Source: Streptomyces sp. YIM 130001
Lineage (GTDB): Bacteria > Actinomycetota > Actinomycetes > Streptomycetales > Streptomycetaceae
Reading direction: 5' to 3'
Assembly: GCF_003574445.1 (NCBI RefSeq)
Contig: NZ_KZ984561.1
Location: 1-64,000 of the forward strand
Length of the DNA stretch: 64,000 nucleotides
In this document: positions 31,481-40,675 of the stretch, piece by piece
Position numbering within the stretch: the first letter of the stretch is position 1
How the letters are laid out: every line of letters begins with the position of its first letter
Made by a program: the position numbers and the translations under genes
The notes under the pieces: model-generated
Seen by the model: only the letters and a program-made list of their open reading frames with translations
Told to the model about the DNA's origin: nothing
The model's database searches: none

Positions 31481-34009
31481 TCACTCTCCTGCTCGAAGGG
31501 ACCAGGTTGCCGTGGCGTTCGCCTTGCCGTCCGGCGGTGGCAAGGGCAGGTATTTCTTCTCTCTCCAGGGCGTGACGAGGTTGTCGTACCAGGTGGAGGT
31601 GGGGGTGTCGCTCTGTCCGCCGGGGTAGATCGCGAGTGCTCGGCGGGTGCTCGGTCCGGTCCAGTGGACGATGAGGCGGAAGCTCGGGCCGAAGGTCGAA
31701 TTCAGTTCGCCGCCTGCCGCGTTCACGGTCCAGGGGTTGCCTCCGTCGGCGTAGGGCTCGTATCCGAGTCCGGGGGCTTCGGTGATGGAGGGGATCTCTC
31801 GGGTGTGTAGTTTTCCCCAGGTCCAGGCGGAAGGGCGTGTGCCGAGCTTGTCGGTCAACTCGGCCACGGCCGTGCGGAATGCGGTCCGCATGGCTTGCGG
31901 GGCGGCGCGGTGCGCGGCGCCCGGTGGGGTGAAGGCCGCGTTGTCCGGGTCGTCGAGTGTGTAGTGCTGGAGCATCTCGCGCAGTGGGATGGGTGAGCGT
32001 TCGAGGTCGAGGATCCAGCGGTCCTTGCTCTCGGGGACCTTCTTCTCGTCCCACCACGGCTGGAAGACCTCATGAAGGTAGGAGTCCAGGAACGTCCACC
32101 ACACGGAGGCGGCGGGTGAGTCGCTGTCCATCGAGTGGTCCCACTTGGTGAGCAGGTCGCGCGCGGCACGTTGCCGGTCGGTGAGTTTCGTGCCGTCGAG
32201 CGCGGTGAGGAGCTCGGGTACGAGTTGTGCGGCCAGGTCGTCGGTGACGTTGTTCTGAAGTGCGGTGTAGTCCTCGGGCTTGAGGGCGTCCCGGTCGGTG
32301 TGGAACTGCTCGATCACCGTTTGCCGGTAGCCGGGGTCGAAGTTCATGGAGGTGCCGAGGAAGTACGGGTAGTCCGGGCCGGCGGGGCGTTGGTTGGTCG
32401 AGGCGACGAGGTGGCTGGGTGGGTCGTAGCTCTGGGGCAGCGCCTCGTAGGGGATGGTGCCCACGACGTCTTCGTGTCCGGTGCCGGAGAGGGGCAGCCA
32501 CGGCTGGGAGCCCTTGGGTGTCTGGGGGACGTCGCCGGCGAGGAGGGTGCCGATGTGCCCCTTGTCGTCGGCGTACACGAAGTTCAGTGCCGGGGCCTTC
32601 CAGCCGCGCAGTGCCTTGCGGAAGGAGGTGTAGTCGTGTGCTCGGTTGGCTTTGAGCAGTGCGTCCAGGTCGTTGTGTGCGAAGTTGCCCATCCAGTTGA
32701 CCGAGACCTGTTGGCCGAGCACTTTCATCATCGGTCCGTGCACGGTGAGTTCGGTGGTGTGGTCGACTGTCGGGCCGCCTCGTACCGGGATGGTGTAGTG
32801 CGCCTTCTTCATCGGCCGCCAGGCGCCCTTCCAGTAGTAGGAGTCGGGCCGGGTGGGCGAGAGCTGCTCTTCGTAGTAGAGCGTGCCGACGGTCTGGGCG
32901 TTGGTCAGGGACCAGGAGATGTGTTCGTTGTGGCCGACGAGTATCCCGGGTATGCCGGGCAGGGAGCCGCCTGTGACCTGGTAGCCGGGCGAGCGCAGGG
33001 ACACCTGGAACCAGTACGAGGGCAGTGTGGTCTGCAGGTGTGGGTCACCGGCCAGCATCGCGCCGCCTTTGGCCACGTTCGGGCCGTTCGCAGCCCAGGC
33101 GTTGCTGTTGAAGTCGAGTTGCCGCACGGAGTCGGGCAGGGCGGTGTCCTCGCGTGCGGGTGTGTGTGGCGTGGTCTGTGGGGCCGGGGAGGTGGATGTG
33201 CTCGCCGGGTCGGCCGCGTTGGCGTTCTGTGCGGTCAGGGGTGTCGGCGGCTCGTGCTGGTAGGGGCCGGGGTCGTAGGGGCGCTGGGAGGTGGCGGTCG
33301 GCGCCTGTACGGGGAACCAGTCCTTTGTCAGTTTCGGTCCGAGGGAGCGTTGCAGGAGTTTGTAGTCGATCGGGATGGTGTTGAAGTTCATCTGCTGGGT
33401 GAGCACGCCCTGTACGACGAGGGTGTCGGTCGGCGTCCAAGGCTTTGGCCGTACTCCGGTGAGTCCGTAGATCGTCGGCCATTCGCCGGTCTTCTCAAGC
33501 CTGCTCATCCAGGAGTTGATGCCCGAGGCGTACGCGGTCATCGCCTGGCCCGCTGCGCTGTCCGGCGCGGTGGCGTCCCATCGGGCGCGGGCGGTGCGCA
33601 GCAGTCCGAGGCTCAGTTCGAACTTGTCGCTCTTGACTCCGGCCGCTCCGATCAGTTCCGACAGGCGGCCCTGCCCCATCCTGCGCTGGAGGTCGAGTTG
33701 GGTGAACCGCAGCCGGGCGGTGACGTATCCCTGGGCGAGGAAGAGGTCGTGGTCGCTCTCGGCTTCGATGGATGCGTATCCCTCGGCGGTGAAGGACACC
33801 TTCACGGGTTTGTCGAGGTCGGGGAGTGTCAGGGACTCGGATCGGATGGTGGTCTGTGCTGCGGCGGATGCCCACGCTCCTCCGCCCGGCACGAGTGCTT
33901 TGCCGAGTGCGGGCACGGGGCCGTAGCCGACGCCGAGCAGCAGGAGCACGGCGAGGGCGACCGCGGCCGAGAAGACCAGGTGGATCGCGCGACTGACCTT
34001 GCTTGCCAT
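31481..34009 (-). CDS. Exported penicillin-acylase-family hydrolase
   Basis: A protein of 842 residues, the usual size of Ntn-hydrolase acylase precursors. The N-terminal hydrophobic segment (IHLVFSAAVALAVLLLLGVGY) is a signal anchor. An alpha-subunit region runs to about residue 240, followed by a Pro/Thr/Ala-rich spacer (about 240-296). The beta subunit then begins at DFNSNAWAANGPNVAKGGAM, where Ser302 is the expected self-processing nucleophile and GGAMLAGDPHL is family-typical. Related enzymes remove acyl chains from peptides or lactones outside the cytoplasm. It lies downstream of the NRPS that starts with a fatty-acyl-AMP ligase, so removing that acyl group during export is the obvious hypothesis. 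Confidence 0.85.
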   Translation of the reverse strand: MASKVSRAIHLVFSAAVALAVLLLLGVGYGPVPALGKALVPGGGAWASAAAQTTIRSESLTLPDLDKPVKVSFTAEGYASIEAESDHDLFLAQGYVTARLRFTQLDLQRRMGQGRLSELIGAAGVKSDKFELSLGLLRTARARWDATAPDSAAGQAMTAYASGINSWMSRLEKTGEWPTIYGLTGVRPKPWTPTDTLVVQGVLTQQMNFNTIPIDYKLLQRSLGPKLTKDWFPVQAPTATSQRPYDPGPYQHEPPTPLTAQNANAADPASTSTSPAPQTTPHTPAREDTALPDSVRQLDFNSNAWAANGPNVAKGGAMLAGDPHLQTTLPSYWFQVSLRSPGYQVTGGSLPGIPGILVGHNEHISWSLTNAQTVGTLYYEEQLSPTRPDSYYWKGAWRPMKKAHYTIPVRGGPTVDHTTELTVHGPMMKVLGQQVSVNWMGNFAHNDLDALLKANRAHDYTSFRKALRGWKAPALNFVYADDKGHIGTLLAGDVPQTPKGSQPWLPLSGTGHEDVVGTIPYEALPQSYDPPSHLVASTNQRPAGPDYPYFLGTSMNFDPGYRQTVIEQFHTDRDALKPEDYTALQNNVTDDLAAQLVPELLTALDGTKLTDRQRAARDLLTKWDHSMDSDSPAASVWWTFLDSYLHEVFQPWWDEKKVPESKDRWILDLERSPIPLREMLQHYTLDDPDNAAFTPPGAAHRAAPQAMRTAFRTAVAELTDKLGTRPSAWTWGKLHTREIPSITEAPGLGYEPYADGGNPWTVNAAGGELNSTFGPSFRLIVHWTGPSTRRALAIYPGGQSDTPTSTWYDNLVTPWREKKYLPLPPPDGKANATATWSLRAGE

Positions 34010-34124
34010 CGTGTCCTCGTCTTCGCAGGGGGCTCCGCCGGGGAAGTTTTGCCGTGCTCGGCGGTACCTGTGGGTCGGGAAGGTGTGTCAAGTTCTTCGC
34101 GGCCGATGGGCCGCGCGGTGTGTG

Positions 34125-37100
34125 TCAGGTCCGGTGTTCGCCGTCCGTTTCCATGGCGAGGAGTGCGGAGACCTCTTCGTCGGAGAGTTCGGACAGCCAT
34201 CCGAGTACGTCGTCCACCTCGTTGCTGCCGGCCTGGGTGAGCTGTCTGCTCTGTACCAGGGTGGACAGTCGCTCGACGGTCAGTGAGCCGCTGAGCAGTT
34301 CTCCGGCGGCCAGGGTGACTCCGAACGCGTCGCGCACGCGCATGGCGACGCGGGTGGCCATGAGGGAGTGCCCACCGAGTCGGAAGAAGTCGGCCGTGAC
34401 TGATGGCACGGGTACGCCCAGTACATCGCTCCAGATGGCGGTCATCCGGTGTTCCACGGGGTTGCGGGGTGCGATGGTGTCCTGCGGTGTCTCCGCGGGC
34501 GGGACCGGGTCGGGCAGCGCCGCGCGGTCGAGCTTGCCGTGTGGGCCTACCGGGAGCTCTGCCAGCACGGTCACCGCGTCCGGGACCAGGCCGGAGGGCA
34601 GGGACTGTTCGAGGTGGTCGCGCAGGGCGCCGGGTGAGGGGGGTTCTGCGCCTGTCGGCACGACCCAGGCCATCAGCCGTGGCTGGCCCGAGATGTCGGG
34701 TCGTGCTTCGACGACGGAGATGCGTACGAGCGGGTGACGGTTCAACACCGCCTCGATCTCGCCGGGTTCCACGCGCTGACCGCGGATCTTGAGCTGTCGG
34801 TCGAGTCGGCCCAGGTATTCGAAGGTGCCGTCGGGGTGCATGCGTGCCCGGTCGCCGGTCCGGTACAGGCGTGCGCCGTGATGGTAGGGGTCGGGCACGA
34901 AGCGTTCGGCGGTCAGGCCGGGGCGGCCGAGGTAGCCGCGGGCCGGGGCTGTTCCGCCGATGTAGAGCTCTCCGGGGACGAGCGGCGGGGCGATGCCGCC
35001 GGACGAGTCGAAGACGTACAGGTGGGTGCCGGCGATCGCGCGGCCGATGGGGACGCGGATCGGTCGGGTCTTCGTGGGTGTGACGGGCTGGGCGGTGACG
35101 TCGATCGCGGCTTCGGTCGGCCCGTAGAGGTTGTGCAGTTCCGTGTCGGGCAGTACTTCGGCGCAGCGTTCGGCCAGGGCGGGGGACAGTTCTTCGCCGA
35201 TGCATACGATTCGGCGCAGTGTCCGTGCGGCGTGTGCGGCGTCGGGGTCCTCGAGGAAGGTCTGCAGCATCGAGGGGACGAACTGGCAGCTGGTGACGGA
35301 CTGTCGAGCGATCAGGTGGGCGAGGTAGTGGGGGTCGCGGTGGCCTTCCGGGCGGGCGATGACCACGGTGGCGCCGGCGACGAGTGGTCCGAGCAGTTCG
35401 AGTCCGGCCACGTCGAAGCTGACCGGGGTTTTGAGCAGGACTGCCTCGCCGGCGTTCAGTTCGTAGGCTCGCTGGAACCATACGAGTTGGTTCGCGAGGG
35501 CGGCGTGGGTGGTCATGACGGCTTTGGGTTCGCCTGTCGAGCCCGAGGTGAACAGTATGTTGGCGAGGTGGTCGGGCAGTGGTTGCGGGAGTTCGCAGGG
35601 CTGGGCGCCGCTTTCTCTCGGGTCGACCAGCACGGTTTTCTCGGGAGGGGTGAGGTCCGGCAGGGAGCCGATGAGTATCCGTGCTCCGGAGCGGCTGATC
35701 TGTTGTGCGAGGCGGGCCGCCGGGTGGGCGGTGTCCAGGGGGAGGTAGGCGCCGCCGGCGAGCAGGACGGCGTATACCGCGATGATCAGCTCGGGTGACC
35801 GCGGCAGGCAGACGGCGACCGGTTCGTCGCGGTCCACGCCGAGTTCGTGCAGTCGGGCCGCGAGTTCGCGTGCCCGTGTGGTGAGGTCTCCGTAGGCGAG
35901 GGAGCCTCCGTCCCAGGACACGGCTGGTGCTTCGGGGGCCGCTTGTGCGACGCGCTCGATGATCTGGTGGACCAGCCCGTCGCCGAGTTCCGCCGGTCCT
36001 CCGTCGGTGACGGTCCGGGTGATCCGCTTGGCTTCGGCGGGTGTCAGGGCGGGCAGGCCGGCGACTGCGGTGGCCGGTTCGGTGAGCGCCGCGTCGAGGA
36101 GGGTGGGCAGTCCGGCCAGGAGGGCGGCGACGGTCTGTTCCTCGAACAGGTCGGCCGCGTAGACGGCGTGGCCGCTCAGTGAGCCGTCGTCCTGTGGGAC
36201 GAGGTGGACGGACAGTTCGAACTGGGCGCCGGGTGTGGGCAGTTCAAACGGTTCGGCGCGCACTCCCCGGGCTTCCCAGGGGGCGACGGGGAGGGCTTGG
36301 AGGGCGAGGAGGGCTCGTGCCAGTGGGGCGCGGCCGTCGGTGGGCCGTTCGGCGGCCGCGCGGACTATCTCGTCGTACGGCGGCTGCTCGTTGCCGTAGA
36401 CCGCGAGGCATTGGGTCCGCACCTCGTCGATGACGGTGTGGAAGTCGGCCGAGGCTGTTCGTACGCGCAGCGGCAGTGTGTCGGCGAGCATGCCGATGGC
36501 GGTTTCGGCGCCGGGCTGGTCTCGTCGCGCGGCCACGGTGGCGACCACCACGTCGTCCTGGCCGCTCCACCGGCTGAGGAGCATGCCGAAGGCGGCCATG
36601 AGGACCATGAAGGGGGTGGCTCCCCGGTCCGCGGCGAGCGTCCTTATCCGTTCGGCGAGATCGGCTGGTATCTCCACGGGCAGGGAGGCGCCGTGCCAGG
36701 AGGGGGTGGCCGGAACGGGGTGGTCGGTGGGCAGTTCCAGTGTCTGTGCCCCCTGGAGCCGGTCTCGCCATGCGGCGAGGGTCTCGTCGCTCCAGGGTTG
36801 TCGGGCGGGGACGGCTGTCGGCAGGTGCTCGACCGTTCCGCCGTCCCGGTAGGCGTTGCCGAGCCGCTGGAGCAGCAGGCCGAGCGACCAGCCGTCGAGT
36901 ACGGCGTGGTGGGCTGCGACGGCGAGCACCCAGTCCTGCGGTCCTTGCTGCAGCAGGAGCAGGCGTACGAGCGGGCCTGCGGTGAAGTCGAACGGTTCGG
37001 CGGCCAGTGCGCGCAGTTCCCCGGCCACGCTGTCTTCGCCGGAGGTCCGCAGGTCGCGGGAGGGGAGTTGGAACATGTCTGCGGTGGGGCGGACGGATGT

Positions 37101-39284
37101 GGTCAGTGTCCCGTCCGGTCCGGTCCGGAACACGGTGCGCAGGAGGGGGACTTCGTCGAAGAGTCCGGTGAGGCAGCGCTGAAGGAGTTGCGGGTCGAGC
37201 GGGCCGTGCAGCCGCAGTCCGCCGGCGACGTGGTAGGCGTCGCCGGCGCCCATGTGGTCGAGCAGCCACATGCGTTCCTGGTCGGGAGTGACGGCGGTGG
37301 GGTCCGCGGTCGTGGTCTCGGGCGGGTGCGCGGGCACGTTCGCCGGCAGTGCGGCGAGGTCGAGGAGGGTGAGGCCGTCCAGGAACCGGGTGAGTGGGAC
37401 GTCCACGCCGCGTGTTTCGCGCAGGGCCGTCCTGAGGCGGGCGGCGCCCAGCGAGCCGAGTCGTTGTCCGATGAGCGGTGTGTCGACGACGAGCGCCGCG
37501 GGGTCGATCTCCAGTTCGGCTGCGACGAGTTCGGCGAGCTCGGCGGGGATCGTCCCGGTTCCCTGGGCGGGTTTGTGGGCCGGTCCTGTTGTGCCTACCG
37601 GCTGGAGTGTTCCGGCGAGCCAGCGTGTGCGGCATTCCGAGCGCCTGACCTTGCCGCTGCTGGTTCGTGGGATCTTGCCGGTGCGGACGAGGACGACGTC
37701 GGCGAGGGCGAGTCCGTGTTCGGCCGCCACGGCTTCGCGTACGGCTGCGACGACGAGGGGTCCGTCTTGTTCCCTGAAGCCGCGGACCACTTCGTGTACG
37801 AGGACGACCTGTTCGGAGGTTCCGTTGTCGACGGACAGCGCCGCGCTTCGGCCCGGGTGCAGGAGCGGGTGGGCGCGCTCGGCGGTCGTCTCGATGTCCG
37901 GCGGGTAGAGGTTGCGGCCCCGCACGATGATCAGGTCCTTGATCCGGCCGTTCACGTACAGCTCGGTGCCGTGTGTGAAGCCGAGGTCTCCGGTGCGCAG
38001 GAAGGTGCGTTGCGGGTGTCCGTCGGCCACGCCCGCGAAGGTCTGGGCTGTCCGCTCGGGCCGGTTCCAGTAGCCGTGGGCGACGGTGGGGCCGCTGACC
38101 CAGACCTCGCCGACGGTGCCCGGGGGCTGTGGTCGACCGGTGTCGGGGTCGACGATCAGTACGAGGTCGTGGTGGTGTGCCCAGCCGCAGCTGGTCAGTT
38201 CGACCGCGGGCTCGTCGGGTGCGGCCTCGACGGCCCGGCCCTGTTCCATGTCCGGCCGCCGCAGGCGCAGGACGGTGGGGTCGGTCGCCGGGTCCGCTCT
38301 GCCGGTGACGAACAAGGTGGCCTCGGCGAGGCCGTAGCACGGGTAGAACGCCGAGCGCCGGAAGCCGTTGTCGCGGAAGGCTTCGGCGAAGGCGTCCAAG
38401 GTGGTCGGCCGTACCGGCTCGGCGCCGACGAGAGCGTGCCGCAGTGCGGACAGGTCGAGGCCGTCGTGGTCCTTCGGCTTGGCGCGGCGCAGTACTTCGG
38501 CGTAGGCGAAGTCGGGGGCGGCGGTGACGGTGGCTCTGGTGCGGCTGAGTGCTCGCAGCCAGCGCATGGGCTGGTGGAGGAAGGTCATCGGTGGGAGCAG
38601 GGTGCAGGCGAAGCCTGCGTGCACCGGCTGCAGGATGCCGCCGATGAGGCCCATGTCGTGGTAGGGCGGCAGCCAGCTCACGGCGCGGCTGTTCTCGTCG
38701 AGGCCGAGTGCCTGTGCGGTCGTCGCCGCGTTGTGCACGAGGTTGGCGTGGCTGAGCATGACGCCTTTGGGTGTGCCGGTGGATCCCGACGTGTACTGGA
38801 GGAATGCCAGGTCGTCCGGGGCTGCCTGCGGGTCCTGCCAGTCCTCCGCCGCGGTGGCGGTGTCGTCGGTGGTGACCCACTCGAGGGGGGCGGGCAGGTC
38901 GAGGTGGTCGCGGCGCTCGTCGACGGCGGTGAGCGTGGCGGAGTCGGTCAGGGCGAGCGTGGCGCCGCAGTCGGCGGCGATGGCCCGTACCCGCTCGAGG
39001 CCGCCTGTGCCGAGTGGCGGGTAGACGGGGACGGCGACCGCTCCTGCGTACAGGCAGCCGAAGAACGCGGTCACGTAGTCGGGGCCGGGCTGGTGGAGGA
39101 GCAGGACCCGGTCGCCGCGGCCGGCACGCTGCTGGATCAGTGCGGCCACCGCTCTGGCGCCGCGGTCGAGTTCGGCGTAGTCGAGCGCGCGGATCTCGGT
39201 CTCGGAGAGTTCGAACTCCAGGGCCAGGCGGTGGGGGGTGTTCTCAGCCCGCCGGCGGAGCGTCTCGATGAAGGTCGGGTACAC
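34125..39284 (-). CDS. NRPS: fatty-acyl-AMP ligase, carrier, C, A, PCP
   Basis: A protein of 1719 residues. Residues 1-565 are a FAAL-type ligase (QYTSGSTGTPKGVMLSHANL, SWLPPYHDMGLIGG, YRxxYGLAEATLFV-type region, TGDLGFTHGTELYVNGR). Residues 570-648 are a carrier with Ser611 in RLGSLGA, where the usual DSL is GSL. From 665 a condensation domain has HHAVLDG at 792-798. An adenylation domain starts at about 1105 (LFTSGSTGEPKAVM, NLYGPTEAAIDV, YRTGDRARMHPDGTFEYLGR). A PCP near the end has DFFRLGGHSLMATR. There is no thioesterase. By eye the A-domain code is D-V-L-Q-V-I-L-I-D-K, which I cannot assign. GTG 39284 follows GAGGAG. It should load a fatty acid and add the first residue. Confidence 0.92.
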   Translation of the reverse strand: MYPTFIETLRRRAENTPHRLALEFELSETEIRALDYAELDRGARAVAALIQQRAGRGDRVLLLHQPGPDYVTAFFGCLYAGAVAVPVYPPLGTGGLERVRAIAADCGATLALTDSATLTAVDERRDHLDLPAPLEWVTTDDTATAAEDWQDPQAAPDDLAFLQYTSGSTGTPKGVMLSHANLVHNAATTAQALGLDENSRAVSWLPPYHDMGLIGGILQPVHAGFACTLLPPMTFLHQPMRWLRALSRTRATVTAAPDFAYAEVLRRAKPKDHDGLDLSALRHALVGAEPVRPTTLDAFAEAFRDNGFRRSAFYPCYGLAEATLFVTGRADPATDPTVLRLRRPDMEQGRAVEAAPDEPAVELTSCGWAHHHDLVLIVDPDTGRPQPPGTVGEVWVSGPTVAHGYWNRPERTAQTFAGVADGHPQRTFLRTGDLGFTHGTELYVNGRIKDLIIVRGRNLYPPDIETTAERAHPLLHPGRSAALSVDNGTSEQVVLVHEVVRGFREQDGPLVVAAVREAVAAEHGLALADVVLVRTGKIPRTSSGKVRRSECRTRWLAGTLQPVGTTGPAHKPAQGTGTIPAELAELVAAELEIDPAALVVDTPLIGQRLGSLGAARLRTALRETRGVDVPLTRFLDGLTLLDLAALPANVPAHPPETTTADPTAVTPDQERMWLLDHMGAGDAYHVAGGLRLHGPLDPQLLQRCLTGLFDEVPLLRTVFRTGPDGTLTTSVRPTADMFQLPSRDLRTSGEDSVAGELRALAAEPFDFTAGPLVRLLLLQQGPQDWVLAVAAHHAVLDGWSLGLLLQRLGNAYRDGGTVEHLPTAVPARQPWSDETLAAWRDRLQGAQTLELPTDHPVPATPSWHGASLPVEIPADLAERIRTLAADRGATPFMVLMAAFGMLLSRWSGQDDVVVATVAARRDQPGAETAIGMLADTLPLRVRTASADFHTVIDEVRTQCLAVYGNEQPPYDEIVRAAAERPTDGRAPLARALLALQALPVAPWEARGVRAEPFELPTPGAQFELSVHLVPQDDGSLSGHAVYAADLFEEQTVAALLAGLPTLLDAALTEPATAVAGLPALTPAEAKRITRTVTDGGPAELGDGLVHQIIERVAQAAPEAPAVSWDGGSLAYGDLTTRARELAARLHELGVDRDEPVAVCLPRSPELIIAVYAVLLAGGAYLPLDTAHPAARLAQQISRSGARILIGSLPDLTPPEKTVLVDPRESGAQPCELPQPLPDHLANILFTSGSTGEPKAVMTTHAALANQLVWFQRAYELNAGEAVLLKTPVSFDVAGLELLGPLVAGATVVIARPEGHRDPHYLAHLIARQSVTSCQFVPSMLQTFLEDPDAAHAARTLRRIVCIGEELSPALAERCAEVLPDTELHNLYGPTEAAIDVTAQPVTPTKTRPIRVPIGRAIAGTHLYVFDSSGGIAPPLVPGELYIGGTAPARGYLGRPGLTAERFVPDPYHHGARLYRTGDRARMHPDGTFEYLGRLDRQLKIRGQRVEPGEIEAVLNRHPLVRISVVEARPDISGQPRLMAWVVPTGAEPPSPGALRDHLEQSLPSGLVPDAVTVLAELPVGPHGKLDRAALPDPVPPAETPQDTIAPRNPVEHRMTAIWSDVLGVPVPSVTADFFRLGGHSLMATRVAMRVRDAFGVTLAAGELLSGSLTVERLSTLVQSRQLTQAGSNEVDDVLGWLSELSDEEVSALLAMETDGEHRT

Positions 39285-39308
39285 GTGAACTCCTCGAACG
39301 ACGGTCGG

Positions 39309-40622
39309 TCAGCGGTAGCGGAGCATGAGGTCGTGGAAGCGGTCGGCACCGAAGCGCACGGCTTCGACGGGCACTCGCTCGTCGGCGGCGTGCATGGCGT
39401 CCTGGTAGCGGCTGCCGGCCGGGAGCAGCATCGGTACCCAGCCGTAGCAGGCGATGCCGAGTCCGGCGAAGAGCCGGGCGTCGGTGGACGCCGGGGTGAT
39501 CATGGGCAGGGGCAGTCCGTCGGGGTCGGCGTCGCGCATCACGGAGGCGATGGTGTCGAAGAAGCCGCCGAAGGCCGGCGGGGGCATGGCGTCGCCTTCC
39601 AGCAGCAGTTCGAGTTCGCCGTCCGGTCCGATGAGTGTGCGCAGTTCCGTTTCGAAGTCCTCGACCGTCCAGTCGCCCGGCAGGATGCGTCCGTCGAAGT
39701 CCACGGAGAACTCGCTCGGCAGCATGTTGATCTTCTCGGGCGTGCGGATGATGGTCGTGTTGACGGTGTTGCGCAGTACGGAGTCCAGGTAGACGGCGTC
39801 GGCCTCGGGCAGCAGGTCGTAGGGGATCTGCGCGGTGCTGTCGGGATCGCGCAGGTCGCGCAGCCGGCCGGCGAGCGGTTCGTCGGCGGCAGCGGCGAGG
39901 GCGTCGAGCATGCGGTCGAGGGCGGGGGTCACATGCTTCGGCAGGCGGCCCTCCTCCAGGCGCCCGAGCAGGTGGGCGAGTTTGCTCATCGCGGTGCCGG
40001 ACCAGCCCTGCCGCGAGGCGTGACCACCGCGTCCTCGACGTGAAAGGCGCATCCAGCAGGCGCGCTTCTCGGCGACCACGATGGGGTGCACACGGCCGGG
40101 CAGGCAGCTCAGTACCGCCCCGCCGTCCTCGCCCACTCCGTAGGCGATGCCGTCGAACAGGTCGGGGTGTTCCCTGACGAGATAGCCGGCGCCGACCTTG
40201 CTGCCTGCCTCCTCGTCGGGTGAGACGGCGAGGATGATGTCGCCCGCCGGCGCGGTGCCTTCGGCTCGCAACCGGTTCAGCGCGGAGACCATCATCGACA
40301 GGCTGCCCAGCATGTCGATGGCGCCACGGCCCCAGACGTGGCCGTCGATGATCCGCCCTTCGAAGGGCGGATGCGTCCAGTGCTGGCCGTCGGTGGGCAC
40401 CACATCGGCGTGTGCGTGCAGCAGCAACGGAGGCGCGAGACCCGCTCCGCGTACGCGGGCGACCAGGTTCGGGCGTTCGGGATCGGATCCGAGCAGTCGT
40501 ACGTCCGCGCCGGCGTTCTCCATGAGGGCGGCGACGTGACGGACACAGGCGCCTTCGTTCCCGGGTGGGTTGACTCCGCGGAACCTGATCATCTGCTGGA
40601 GCAGGGGCACCGGGTCGCTCAT
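39309..40622 (-). CDS. M20-family metallopeptidase/deacylase
   Basis: A protein of 437 residues. Zinc-site motifs are LLLHAHADVVPTD, HVWGRGAIDMLGS, AVSPDEEAGSK and a late His in YQDAMHAADERVP, with a dimerisation domain between. M20 enzymes hydrolyse terminal amide bonds (ArgE, DapE, LysK, carboxypeptidases). It sits in the AmCP operon after the LysZ-like gene. It could release or trim a peptide or acyl-amino acid, as a second hydrolase besides the LysK-like one at 50172-51275. ATG 40622 follows AAGGAG; a GTG at 40679 overlapping the previous stop is the alternative. FAAL-NRPS follows after 24 bases. Confidence 0.85.
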   Translation of the reverse strand: MSDPVPLLQQMIRFRGVNPPGNEGACVRHVAALMENAGADVRLLGSDPERPNLVARVRGAGLAPPLLLHAHADVVPTDGQHWTHPPFEGRIIDGHVWGRGAIDMLGSLSMMVSALNRLRAEGTAPAGDIILAVSPDEEAGSKVGAGYLVREHPDLFDGIAYGVGEDGGAVLSCLPGRVHPIVVAEKRACWMRLSRRGRGGHASRQGWSGTAMSKLAHLLGRLEEGRLPKHVTPALDRMLDALAAAADEPLAGRLRDLRDPDSTAQIPYDLLPEADAVYLDSVLRNTVNTTIIRTPEKINMLPSEFSVDFDGRILPGDWTVEDFETELRTLIGPDGELELLLEGDAMPPPAFGGFFDTIASVMRDADPDGLPLPMITPASTDARLFAGLGIACYGWVPMLLPAGSRYQDAMHAADERVPVEAVRFGADRFHDLMLRYR

Positions 40623-40675
40623 CGGGGTGTTCTCCTTGTCCGGGCGGGCGTGCGCGGTGGGCCGCGCCGTGCGGG

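Noticed and set aside
32135-34240. 701-codon open frame on the plus strand
   Set aside because: Antisense to the penicillin-acylase gene and the end of the FAAL-NRPS gene. The minus-strand product is a full family member with catalytic motifs, and long antisense frames are expected at this GC content.
36204-40043. 1279-codon open frame on the plus strand
   Set aside because: Antisense to the FAAL-NRPS and M20 genes. Its translation has the Gly/Val/Glu-rich composition of a shadow frame and no domains.
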